From NCBI GenBank assembly GCA_963682055.1, contig OY821744.1:31782967-31846966 (forward strand): DNA of 64,000 nt, written 5' to 3'. The position numbers and the translations under genes are program-made. Source of the stretch: Primula veris (lineage: Eukaryota; Streptophyta; Magnoliopsida; Ericales; Primulaceae). Shown here piece by piece: positions 1 to 10,328 of the stretch (the stretch's first letter is position 1; each line of letters opens with the position of its first letter). The notes under the pieces were generated by a model. The model worked only from the letters and a program-made list of their open reading frames with translations. It made no database searches and was not told the origin of the DNA.

Positions 1-790
1 GACTTTTTTGAACTTTTTTCATTTTTTTGTGATTTTGGATTTTTCTTGGTTATTTTTTATTTTTTTACCATTTTTTTGGGTTTTTTCGGGTTACCAACTT
101 TTTTCAAAGTTTTTTCAGCATATTTTGGGTTTTTTTGAATTCTCGACTTTTTTGAACTTTATTTATTTATTTTTTTGTAATTTTGTAATTTTCTTATTTT
201 TTTTACTTTTTTTACCATATTTTTGGGCTTTTTTCGGGTTCTCGACTTTTTTGAACTTTATTTTTTTATTTTTTGCCACTTTTTTGGAGTTTTTTCGGAT
301 TTCCGACTTTTTAAAGGTTTTTTTCAGCACTTTTTTGGTTTTTTCGGGTTCTCGACTTTTGTGAACTTTTTTCATTCTTTTTGTGTTTTGGATTTTTCTT
401 TGTTTTTTTTACTTTTTTTAACCATTTTTTGGGCTTTTTCGGGTTCCCGGCTTTTTAAAAGGTTTTCCAGTCTTTTTTGGGTTTTTTCGGATTCTCAATT
501 TTTTTGAACTTTTTTCATTTTCTTGTGAGGATTTTTATTGGTTTTTTTTTTATTTTTTACCATTTTTTTGGATTTTTTCGGGTTCCCGACTTTTTTAAAG
601 GTTTTTTCAGCATTTTTTGGGTTTTTTCGGGTTATCGGCTTTTCTAAACTTTTTTTTATTTTTTGTTGTAATTTTGTTTTTTTCGGTTTGGAAGTCATTT
701 TAACATTAAATAAGATAGTATTTTGTGAGATGATTTAGAAAGAGAGAGCGCGAAGAGAGAGAGGAGAGAAATATAAATTTTTTAGTAGGT
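1..790. repeat. T-rich degenerate tandem repeat, copy A
   Basis: The plus strand is almost wholly runs of T broken at intervals by short GC-bearing words such as TTTTTTCGGGTTCTCGAC and TTTTGGATTTTTC. These recur roughly every 100-150 bases with many small changes. The stretch aligns with about 50,335-51,165. Both strands stay open for tens of codons, Phe-rich on plus and Lys/Glu-rich on minus, which is expected of T-runs without stops and is not evidence of a gene. Confidence 0.85.
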
Positions 791-796
791 GAGTAG

Positions 797-2209
797 AATA
801 TTTTTTTTTTTATTAAATTTGGTTCAATTGTATGTTTTGGGAATAATTTGTTTGAGTTGTATGTTTTGATAATATTTTATAACACATTGTATGTTTTGGG
901 CATTGACCCAAAAAATTATAACTATATGTAACAATTTACTCGGTGACCGAAAATATCGTTTACACAAATATTTTTCCTATGTTTTGTTAATTTTTCCTGT
1001 ATTTTATCTCTTTCGTTTTTTTCTTTTTCAACCCTAAATCAAAAGTCATGTTTTTTTTTTTTTACATATGTTTATCTCTTACTTGTTTTTTTTACACTTT
1101 TATATTTTACACCTTTGTTGTATTCGTGAATCAAATACGATCATAACATATTCCATGGGTACCCCAAAAACTAGTCTAAGGTTCTAAATCCGAATAAAGC
1201 AACAATATTTAGTAAATAACTGAAAATGAGTTCTTTTAGATTTGGTGAAGGGGCGAGCAATCTATAATCGAGAAACTCTTTGGATTTAGTCTTTTAGATT
1301 TTCTCAACAAAAAAAAAGTCTATAAGAGATCAAGTGAAGAATAATACAGGCTGAATAGAAAAATGATCTCCCAGTATACAATATCACTATTTAAGAATTT
1401 AATCAAAATAGGGGACAGAAAAAATCTCGGTTAAGACAAGTTGCGGGCAGTCGGTTGCAAATATGGAAAACTGAGATGCTATGGTTGTTTCAAGGAAAAA
1501 AGAAAAGTAAAATATATTCCTGCCAAAGTGGATCTTTATGGCTAATTGATTTTTAGTAAAAATTAAATATTTATCTGTTTACCGGAACTGACACAAACCA
1601 AATAAAAAATATATGATTCTCTCTTTATATTGAACTCAGATTTATTATAATTCTCACTAATATCCATCAATATTTTATTTGCTGTTGTTGATCAGACAAA
1701 ACAAACTAAGTTATCTCGATCAGAAAACTAAATCTTAATTTTAATTTTAAAATTAAAAAAAAACGATCCATTTTTCATTTGAGACTAATTCAAAATTATT
1801 CGAATTAGTCAAATAGTGACATAGATAAACGCTATCCAAAGCAAGAGAGCAAACTCTCGACATAAGTACTTGCTAAAAGGGATCCATCTTGGCTTTCCTT
1901 TTACATTCATTCCTCTTATGTGTAGTTTCTTTACATAATTATTATCGACATGGCGGAAACCAAATTTTGAGGTGGTGCGATTTGGTCATCTAATTTCAGA
2001 AGAAAAGAAAACGAATAACCACAAATTATTGTACAGTCATCACTCATCAGGAATGGAAGGTAAATCAATAAACTTTGAAAGGTAAAGTCATTCGAGGTAA
2101 AAGTAAGTAAAGGACCAACCAAAGAGATAAATAAAACTAAACTCTAACAAAGCAAGATCAAAGTCTTTATTCTGTTTTTTGTTGATAAGCAAAAAAAAGA
2201 TCAAAGTCT
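797..2209. other. Gene-free AT-rich sequence downstream of F-box A
   Basis: I see no credible gene here. It is nearly co-linear with 57,978-59,380 next to F-box copy C. The part around 1153-1565 occurs a third time at 47,831-48,255. Bases 792-796 (AGTAG) are the empty-site counterpart of the Copia insertion at 51171-57972. Relative to F-box B, about 470 bases (roughly 1600-2068) are missing from copy B. Confidence 0.7.
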
Positions 2210-3595
2210 TTATTCTAAATCAATAATAACTTGTCCAAAAGTAGGAAATTTGCCAGTGTTTGGGTATTTCGTTGAGACTTTCAAAGAAACCAAACTCCTG
2301 ACGTAACAACTTTCCAAAGCAACGCCCAAGAACTTTCCTTTTACCTTCAGCGCACTTGTGTTTACTTTCTTTACCTTTTTCTTTTCCAGATTGTATAAGA
2401 ACAGCCCTCTAGTCCACCACATTAACAATAGTTCCCCATTTTGGACACTGAGAACACGTACCCTTTTCACTCCAGATTCAGACCCTTCTTTGTTTTTAAA
2501 CGGATAAAGTTTGAGATCCCAATCAAGATGTACAGAATACCTTTTAACCCAAATACGGTTCTCGTGATCCTCCAAAACCCACATATCAATATTGTCACTG
2601 AGTGTGCGGCAGAATAATATTTGTCCTTTAAATTCTAAGAGACGTGTATCCATATTACTGCAATTGCACATGGGTCCACAACGTTTACCTGGATGAGGAA
2701 AAGAATCGAAAACTTCGGTCTCCACATTAAACTCCATTACAGAGTTCCCACAATCACATTCACAAGCGATCTTCCAATAAAGCGCTCCGTTGGAAAATAC
2801 TTGCCTCATGAGTGGATTATAAGGGAAATTACAGACTTTTCTTAACGACTCGGATTCTAGACTAAATAAATAATATTTATAAGTACCACCGATACAGGCT
2901 TCACTTATATACAACAATATGTACTCCTTGCTTGATGGGCGGAAGAAAAACCCACATAAGACACCCTTATTACACCTTATATTTATACGCTCCTGTGTTG
3001 TAGGGTTAAAGAGGTAATTCCTACCACTATTGCCTTCCGACTTGAAGATAAGTAAACCATTGCATGACCCGTGAAGGTAAGGCAAGACATCACTTGTTGT
3101 GTTCAAATCTGGTAGAATTTTTTTCCCTTTGGCTTTTCCATTTAAAATGAAATAATTATCAGATCCCTCTACATATTGTCCATATTCGGACGGTTTATTT
3201 TTTTTTTTAACTACGCACTGCAATAACAATACTTTTTCAGTAGTAATACTGTCTTGCCTTTGGAGATGAGTATGAGCAAAATCAATTGTTGATGTCAACT
3301 CATACCACTTTTTGCACACCCTTCGACATTTGGCCACGCATTTGTGTGGTAATCTGCTGAGTATTTCGAAAATAACATCATCGGGAAGAGGAGATGTCTT
3401 GTAAATGGTAAAGCACGAGACAAGTTGAACCCATAAATGCCTAATCCGTTTAAAAGAACAATGACGACGAACCATTGGTTCTGATGTAAGAAGAAAGTTA
3501 CTGTCATCAAATAAGACAATTGTAAGAAGAAAGAGCATACGAGCAACTTTTGCAATAAAAAAGTTGTGCTTTGTGAAATTTTTTTTAAAGGACAT
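2210..3595 (-). CDS. F-box protein with F-box-associated domain, copy A
   Basis: Predicted 461-aa single-exon protein. Residues about 69-110 form an F-box, starting PLPDDVIFEILSRLP, followed by a Lys/Arg/Cys-rich stretch and the KKWYEL signature. F-boxes bind SKP1 and bring substrates to an SCF ubiquitin ligase. Residues about 170-440 resemble the F-box-associated domain (type 3) of plant families: GSCNGLL at 176-182, YLFNPTTQE near 194, a late VRVLSVQNGELLL segment and a terminal beta-propeller-like part. Length fits the family (about 380-460). The start is uncertain. The first 40 residues are an unusual hydrophobic leader, and copy B has a stop just upstream of the equivalent of Met20, so Met41 (MVRRHCSF) or Met20 may be the true start. 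The substrate is unknown. It is one of three near-identical copies in the window. Confidence 0.85.
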   Translation of the reverse strand: MSFKKNFTKHNFFIAKVARMLFLLTIVLFDDSNFLLTSEPMVRRHCSFKRIRHLWVQLVSCFTIYKTSPLPDDVIFEILSRLPHKCVAKCRRVCKKWYELTSTIDFAHTHLQRQDSITTEKVLLLQCVVKKKNKPSEYGQYVEGSDNYFILNGKAKGKKILPDLNTTSDVLPYLHGSCNGLLIFKSEGNSGRNYLFNPTTQERINIRCNKGVLCGFFFRPSSKEYILLYISEACIGGTYKYYLFSLESESLRKVCNFPYNPLMRQVFSNGALYWKIACECDCGNSVMEFNVETEVFDSFPHPGKRCGPMCNCSNMDTRLLEFKGQILFCRTLSDNIDMWVLEDHENRIWVKRYSVHLDWDLKLYPFKNKEGSESGVKRVRVLSVQNGELLLMWWTRGLFLYNLEKKKVKKVNTSALKVKGKFLGVALESCYVRSLVSLKVSTKYPNTGKFPTFGQVIIDLE

Positions 3596-5651
3596 GTAAC
3601 ATTAGAGTCTTAACTTCTCAGGTCAAAAGAATTCCTACCATTTCACTTTTTTACATGTGATAGTTTCAGACTGAAAATTCCTTGGAAAAAGGACTTCAAA
3701 CTAAGTTTGATGATTTGTGAAAATTACTACAATGATAAGAAGTGAATATATGCTTGTGTATTAAATCGTTAAAGCGTGCTGAAACATTTTTTTTTATGAG
3801 TTTTACTGAAACGTAAGTAACGACGCCAAAAGCGTAAGATTTACTAATGTTTTTATTTGTACTTATTTCAATTGAATATCTATATCTATTTGCTCATTTC
3901 TTTCATATTTAATGACTTATAGTAACTTACCTGTATACATTAAAGAGAATATAAAAAATAATTTGTTGAAAAATGGGTAACTGATTACCATCTAAGTTTG
4001 TTATTTTTTGAAAATTTCAACAATGATAATTTGGGACTATGTAACGAATTCAATTAGAAAACTATGCAGAATTAAGTTACATAGTCCCAATATGAAAAAC
4101 TTTACAGAATATAGTCTTTGAGGTTTTAAATCTGAAAAACCAACAATATTTGGTGAAAACGAGTTATTGTAGATTTGGTGAAAGAGTGAATTACGTCAGT
4201 AATTTATCAAAAGTGAATTCAGTCCATTAAGGTTTCTCCAAAAAGAAAAACAAAAAGTGTTTTTTTCCAAATCATAAATTTATGAGTGAGAAAGTGAAGG
4301 ATAGCACATGCGGTAAAAAAAAAACAATGATCTTCTACAATACATTACCATATTAAAATACAATCAAAGTAGGGAGCTGAAAAACCTTGATTAGAACATG
4401 GAACCAACAGTCAATTGCTATGTATGAAGAAATTAAACCTAATGATAAAAGAAACGAGAGTTAAAACTATATCTACTTGAATTTTTAAAACGATAACACC
4501 TACTTATCTACTCCTAAACCTACTACTTACTTATCTACACCTATCATTTATCTATATTTATAAATTAATGATAAACACATGTATCAACTTAACGCGTATA
4601 ATAGTGTTATCTGAAAATAATTGTGCATAAAAAAAATAAGTTTCATAGATTACTTAATGGGAGAGAAGGTGAGAATTTGATGGAAGAAATAAATTAAGAA
4701 TAAATCAGTTTTTTGGCTCTTTGCTAGTCTTGAAACTGTAGTACAACATTTTTTATTTTATTTTGAATTTAAATTAAGAATAAATCAGTTTTTTGAGATA
4801 TATCAATCTAATTAATTAGACACGTACCCACCTAAAAATAATAAAATGAAAATAAGTAATAAACAATACCTTGAGATATATAGAGATGTATGGTCGGTAA
4901 CAGGTTTATCACTCTTACGCTTGTTGTATTATAAAAACACTTTATAATTGAATAATTGTATTTAAAATATAAAGGGGTTGTGTTTCTTTTATAGGCACGG
5001 AATGATATGTTTCCTTATCCTAATAGAACTCACATTAGATTAGATTAGTCCTATTCTAATTATAATTCTAACACTATAATTCAATATCTATCTAAATAAT
5101 GTAATGATTAACTAATCATAGCCAAATATATGCGACCCTATAAATTCTTAGACAATCACACGTAATCGGGTGAAATTACGATTCAATTAATAAATGTAAC
5201 CTAAAATAAACTTCATACAGGTTTAAATCATCATATCACCATTAAATATAAACTAATACGAGCCAGAGTGATTCTATATCATTTAATAGACATATTTCCT
5301 TCCAAGTACCACAATATTAGCTTTTTACGTAACGTGACATTTTAATTGAAATTCAATAATGATCCATTGTAATGTATTCAATAAAAACATATTTTTGTTA
5401 ACCATTCATGTACATATAAACAAATGTTCATAAACAATACTTCACTAAACTTAAAATATCAATTCGATAATTTGTAATAATTTGTGCTAAACATTATGGC
5501 AATACCCATCCACTCGACATAATCTGTTAATGTCATTAGAGATTATATTAAATAAACTGATCCATGATAATCTCAGATATTGTTATACATTCAATTAACA
5601 TGTTTTGTTTTCAACTTTCTCCATACGGCAAGATCATTCTCCAATATGCTT
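3596..5651. other. Upstream region of F-box A, no gene seen
   Basis: AT-rich, no coding stretch I would support. It is duplicated with small indels at 19,697-21,883 (copy B) and 60,763-62,309 (copy C). Copy A lacks about 120 bases near 4,770 that B and C keep. It should contain the promoter of F-box A, since the gene is on the minus strand, but I cannot pick a TATA box with confidence. Confidence 0.6.
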
Positions 5652-7490
5652 AGTATATTTAAAATACTTGTAGAAATCCTGGAATAAGATTACGCAGCCA
5701 ATTAATTCGTTCACATTCTAATTCGTATTTTCTATCCATTTCGTAATAACGAAGTGATATCGTCTCTCAGTTAGAACAACTCTCAATAAACATTCTTTAT
5801 ATTTAAAGGTTAGCAGGATTTCTGTTTTACTACTTTTCACAATGAAATTCTGTAGCAATAGTTGTACTATGTAAGAAATTGTTAATGCCTTGGACTGTAA
5901 CATTCATATTCCATTTCGAGAAAATTAAGAATTGGACCATCAAAACAAAAGTATTTAAAGATTGTTCCGGCTATAAAATTTAATTAAGGATTGGACCATT
6001 ATTTATGAAACTAATTAAGTATTGGTCCATTTCTTCTAATTAACCAATAAAAATGTAAAAAATCAGAAAAAATGAAAAAATTCCAGAAAATAAAAATGAA
6101 ATGAAAAAATAAAAAAAAAATATGAAAAAATAAAAAATAAAATAAAAGAGGCAAAACCCCGAAAAAACACGATTTTTTTTTTTAAAAATCCCAAAAAATC
6201 AAAAAAAATCTCAAAAAATCAACAAAAATCTAAAATCAACAAAAATCCGAAAACACAAAAAAAAAACAGTTCAGGCTGTTTTTAAAATAGTTCAGACTGT
6301 TTTTAAAATGGCTTAAAAATAGTTCAGACTGTTTTTAAAATGACTTAAAAAAGTTCAGACTGTTTTTAGTTCAGACTGTTTTTGGTTCAGACTGTTTTTA
6401 AAATGACTTAAAATGGTTCAGACTGTTTTTAAAATGACTTAAAATAGTTCAGACTGTTTTTGGTTCAGACATTAAATTAAAATATAATCTGAAATGGACA
6501 AATCCTTAATTAATTTCAGTTTCATAAACAAATCATTAAATACTTTTGTTTTCATGGTGCAATCCAAAATTTACCCCAAAAGATACAAAGAGACACAGTT
6601 GGATTAATTTTCAAAACTTTTTGTTGCAGAATAAGGACTGACGTGGATGATTTCAAAAGTCTCTTAGGTTTTTTGCTTAAAAGATTATATAGCTAGACAC
6701 GAATTCAATTGGATAAAATAACCGATTTTCTTCAAATAAAGTTGTGAAATAATTTTATGTAAGTATGTGAAATGAAGGACCTAAACAACCGATCCAATTT
6801 TATTGTGCTACTCATAATTAATTTTGTCTTTATCTCAACTCGAATAAAAAACAAGTCATCTTTGACAATGTTGGACTATTTAAAAACTTGCTTTCAGAGA
6901 GAAAAGAGGAGTGAAAATATAACAATACAACCTTAAATTAGCTTTATTCATTATTTTTTACTTTGACCGTTTGATGAAAATATAAGGCCAGGATTAATTA
7001 TGGCCGCATCTATTGCCCAATCCGTACGGATTTGTGTGGGTTGAGTGTCCAAAAAAAGCCATTTTTTCCTGTCCAATCCGTTATATATTTTGCGGGTTGG
7101 GTTATGGTTGAGGTTAACAAACCACGGGTTAATGTTTCCCAAACCGTTTTAACCCGCTATATATACAATTGTGTGTATTTAAAGATAATAACCTCCCGAT
7201 ATTATTATATTTTAATTTTTTTTACTTGTTCTGAATGTTATAAACGTATTATAATTAATTTTTATTTTTATTTCTTTTTGAAATATACAATTATTTTAAA
7301 ATTTCGGCTGATTGTGTAAAATATAAAAAATAAATGAACAAAATAAAAATTTAAGAATAAATCAGCCCCAACCTGCCTTAATCCGCAATTTTTTTTCCAG
7401 GTTGGATTGGTTTGTGTTGAAATTTTAATTATAATGGATTGAGTTTTATTGAGATGAAATTTAAATTTTACAAATCCGATCAAACACGCC
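5652..7490. repeat. Tandem duplication, unit 1
   Basis: This 1.84-kb unit is repeated directly by 7491-10328, is present once in block B (21,884-23,762), and appears inverted at 62,318-64,000. Each unit starts at TATATTTAAAATACTTGTAG and ends near CAAACACGCCCCG. Unit 1 lacks a 24-base piece (TTATCTGATAAAATC and neighbours) that the other copies retain. It contains a Mutator-like element (5918-6576) and, from about 6980, a pyrimidine/GGGTT-rich stretch that may be a degenerate hAT-like sequence. Confidence 0.85.
5918..6576. mobile_element. Mutator-like (MULE) non-autonomous element in unit 1
   Basis: The left end GAGAAAATTAAGAATTGG and the right end, read inverted as GGGTAAATTTTGGATTGC, match the termini of the 9-bp-TSD element at 8637-9598. 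Inner terminal blocks carry repeated copies of GGATTGGTCCA. The centre (about 6265-6470) is an array of TTCAGACTGTTTTTAAAATG units. There is no transposase. I could not find a 9-bp target duplication here, so the exact ends are inferred from its sister. The same element sits at the homologous position in each copy of the host module, so it inserted before the module was duplicated. Confidence 0.65.
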
Positions 7491-7781
7491 CCGTATATTT
7501 AAAATACTTGTAGTTATCTGATAAAATCAACTCTTAGAAATCCTGGAATAAGATTACGCAGCCAATTAATTCGTTCACATTCTAATTCGTATTTTCTATC
7601 CATTTCGTAATAACGAAGTGATATCGTCTCTGAGTTAGAACAACTCTCAATAAACATTCTTTATATTTAAAAGTTAGCAGGATTTCTGTTTTACTACTTT
7701 TCACAATGAAATTCTGTAGCAATAGTTGTACTATGTAAGAAATTGTTAATGCCTTGGACTGTAACATTCATATTCCATTTC

Positions 7782-8455
7782 GAGAAAATTAAGAATTGGA
7801 CCATCAAAACAAAAGTATTTAAGAATTGTTCCGGCTATAAAATTTAATTAAGTATTGGACCATTATTTATGAAACTAATTAAGGATTGGTCCATTTCTCC
7901 TAATTAACCAATAAAAATGTAAAAAATCAGAAAAAATGAAAAAATTCCAGAAAATAAAAATGAAATGAAAAAATAAAAAAAAAATATGAAAAAATAAAAA
8001 ATAAAATAAAAGAGGCAAAACCCCGAAAAAACACGACTTTTTTTTTAAAAATCCCAAAAAATAAAAAAAAATCCCAAAAAATCAACAAAAATCTAAAATC
8101 AACAAAAATCCGAAAACACAAAAAAAAAAACAGTTCAGGCTGTTTTTAAAATAGTTCAGACTGTTTTTAAAATGACTTAAAAATAGTTCAGACTGTTTTT
8201 AAAATGACTTAAAAAAGTTCAGACTGTTTTTAGTTCAGACTGTTTTTAAAATGACTTAAAATGGTCCAGACTGTTTTTAAAATGACTTAAAATTGTTCAG
8301 ACTGTTTTTAAAATGATTTAAAATAGTTCAGACTGTTTTTGGTTCAGACAGTAAATTAAAATATAATCTGAAATGGACAAATCCTTAATTAGTTTCAGTT
8401 TCATAAACAAATTATTAAATAGTTTTGTTTTCATGATGCAATCCAAAATTTACCC
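7782..8455. mobile_element. Mutator-like element in unit 2
   Basis: Duplicate of the element at 5918-6576, with the same GAGAAAATTAAG and GGGTAAATTTTGG ends and a central TTCAGACTG array at about 8131-8345. The number and order of array units differ slightly from unit 1, so the arrays have changed since the duplication. It has no coding capacity. Confidence 0.65.
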
Positions 8456-8636
8456 CAAAAGATACAAAGAGACACAGTTGGATTAATTTTCAAAACTTTT
8501 TGTTGCAGAATAAGGACTGACGTGGATGATTTCAAAAGTCTCTTAGGTTTTTTGCTTAAAAGATTATATAGCTAGACACGAATTCAATTGGATAAAATAA
8601 ACGATTTTCTTCAAATAAAGTTGTGAAATAATTTTA

Positions 8637-9598
8637 GGGTAAATTTTGGATTGCTCCATGAAAACAAAAGTATTTAAGGATTGGTCCATGAAACTGAAAC
8701 TAATTAAGGATTGGTCCATTTGCTGATATCATTAAAAAATTGCTGACGTCATAAAAAACAATTAAAAAATAAATTAAATAAAAAACAGTCTGAAAAATAA
8801 AAAACAGTCTGAAAAATAAAAAACAGTCTGAAAAATAAAAAATACAACAGTCTGAAAAATAAACAGTCTGAAAAATAAAAAACAGTCTGAAAAATAAAAC
8901 AATTAAATAAAAAACATTCTGAAAAATAAATTAATTTAAAAACAGTCTGAAAAATAATTTAATTTAAAAACAGTCTGAAAAATAAATTAATTAAAAAACA
9001 GTATGAAAAAAAAACAGTCTGAAGTCTGAATACAGCAGCTATGAACCTTCACCGCTTGGAAAGATCGTATCTTTAAGGCACCAAAAGCTTTGTCCTTTAC
9101 ATTAGTATAATTTAAAATTTAATACTAAGCTGTGTGTTTAGGGAATCATTCACTATTTATACAGATATATAATATAGATATACATATGTATACACGAATA
9201 TATAGATATACATATATATATATATATATATTAGATATATAGGCGGTGGAGGCAGGCCGCTGGCGACGATGAGAGGGAGGAGGAGCAGATCTCCGACGAC
9301 AGCGACGGAGGTGGATGGAGCGACGGAGGAGCGGCAGCAAAATATATATATATATATATATATATTATGTGGGTATGTATGTAGAGAGAGAGATTTGGGG
9401 GAGAAAATGTTTTCTCTGGAAGCTGTTTTTTTTTTTTAGAGAGAGAATGATTAATTAGATAAATAGAATTGGGAGAGCTTTTATAGTGGACAAATCCTTA
9501 ATTAGTTTCAGAAATAATGGACCAATCTTTAAATAAATTTTATAACCGGACCAATTCTTAAATATTTTTATTTTCGTGGAGCAATCCTTAATTTTCTC
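8637..9598. mobile_element. Mutator-like element with 9-bp target duplication and internal GC-rich insert
   Basis: This 962-bp insertion is flanked by the 9-base direct repeat ATAATTTTA (8628-8636 and 9599-9607). The homologous site in unit 1 (6749-6757) holds one copy, an empty site. The ends are GGGTAAATTTTGGATTGCTCC and, inverted, GAGAAAATTAAGGATTGCTCC, with long imperfect terminal inverted repeats of about 90 bases. A 9-bp duplication and GGGTAAATT-type ends are typical of plant Mutator-like elements. Inside are an AACAGTCTGAAAAATAAA array (about 8785-9025) and a GC-rich segment (9241-9340) framed by TA repeats. It encodes no transposase and must have moved in trans. Confidence 0.85.
9241..9340. 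other. GC-rich segment captured inside the Mutator-like element
   Basis: About 100 bases rich in GGAGG, CGACG and GCGGC lie between TA dinucleotide runs inside an otherwise AT-rich non-autonomous element. Composition looks like plant coding or 5' leader sequence, as in Pack-MULEs that carry pieces of host genes. The minus strand is open with Ser/Pro or Arg-rich readings, but I cannot identify a parent gene. Confidence 0.45.
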
Positions 9599-10328
9599 AT
9601 AATTTTATGTATGTGAAATGAAGGACCTAAATAACCGATCCAATTTTATTGTGCTACTCATAATTAATTTTGTCTTTATCTCAACTCGAATAAAAAACAA
9701 GTCATCTTTGACTATTTAAAAACTTGCTTTCAGAGAGAAAAGAGGAGTGAAAATATAACAATACAACCTTAAATTAGCTTTATTCATTATTTTTTACTTT
9801 GACCGTTTGATGAAAATATAAGGCCAGGATTAATTATGGCCGCATCTATTGCCCAATCCGTACGGATTTGTGTGGGTTGAGTGTCCAAAAAAAGCCATTT
9901 TTTCCTGTCCAATCCATTATATATTTTGCGGGATGGGTTATGGTTGAGGTTAACAAACCACGGGTTAATGTTTTCCAAACCGTTTTAACCCGCTATATAT
10001 ACATATTGTGTGTATTTAAAGATAATAACCTCCCGGTATTATTATATTTTAATTTTTTTACTTGTTCTGAATGTTATAAACGTATTATAATTAATTTTTA
10101 TTTTTATTTCTTTTTGAAATATACAATTATTTTAAAAATTCGGCTGATTGTGTAAAATATAAAAAATAAATAAACAAAATAAAAATTTAAGAATAAATCA
10201 GCCCCAACCTGCCTTAATCTGCAATTTTTTTCCAGGTTGGATTGGTTTGTGTTGAAATTTTAATTATAATGGATTGAGTTTTATTGAGATGAAATTTAAA
10301 TTTTACAAATCCGATCAAACACGCCCCG

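Larger units (their letters stand above)
7491..10328. repeat. Tandem duplication, unit 2
   Basis: Direct repeat of 5652-7490, enlarged by the Mutator-like insertion 8637-9598. Without that insertion and its target duplication it is about 1.87 kb, matching unit 1 plus the 24-base segment missing there. After 10,328 the sequence continues as in block B after 23,762, so the duplication happened only in block A. Confidence 0.85.

Noticed and set aside
8..738. Phe-rich and Lys-rich open frames in the T-rich repeat
   Set aside because: They arise because T-runs lack stops on both strands. They overlap on opposite strands, have no domain and track the repeat unit.
3295..3555. 86-codon frame inside F-box A, repeated in B and C
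   Set aside because: Shadow frame on the same strand as the F-box coding region, shared only because the gene is duplicated.
5718..5903. 61-codon minus-strand frame (starting MLQSKALTISYIVQ), found four times with one or two changes
   Set aside because: It recurs only because the host module was duplicated. No homology, no signal, and it abuts the end of the Mutator-like element.
6265..6470. Regularly spaced repeats that could suggest a CRISPR-like array
   Set aside because: Units are imperfect with no unique spacers. They are subterminal repeats of a eukaryotic transposon in a plant genome.
7032..7319. 95-codon frame starting MCGLSVQKK, also at 9868 and 23301
   Set aside because: It lies in a GGGTT-rich, probably hAT-like repeat. 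The C-terminal half is low-complexity and the copies are duplicates, not selected paralogues.
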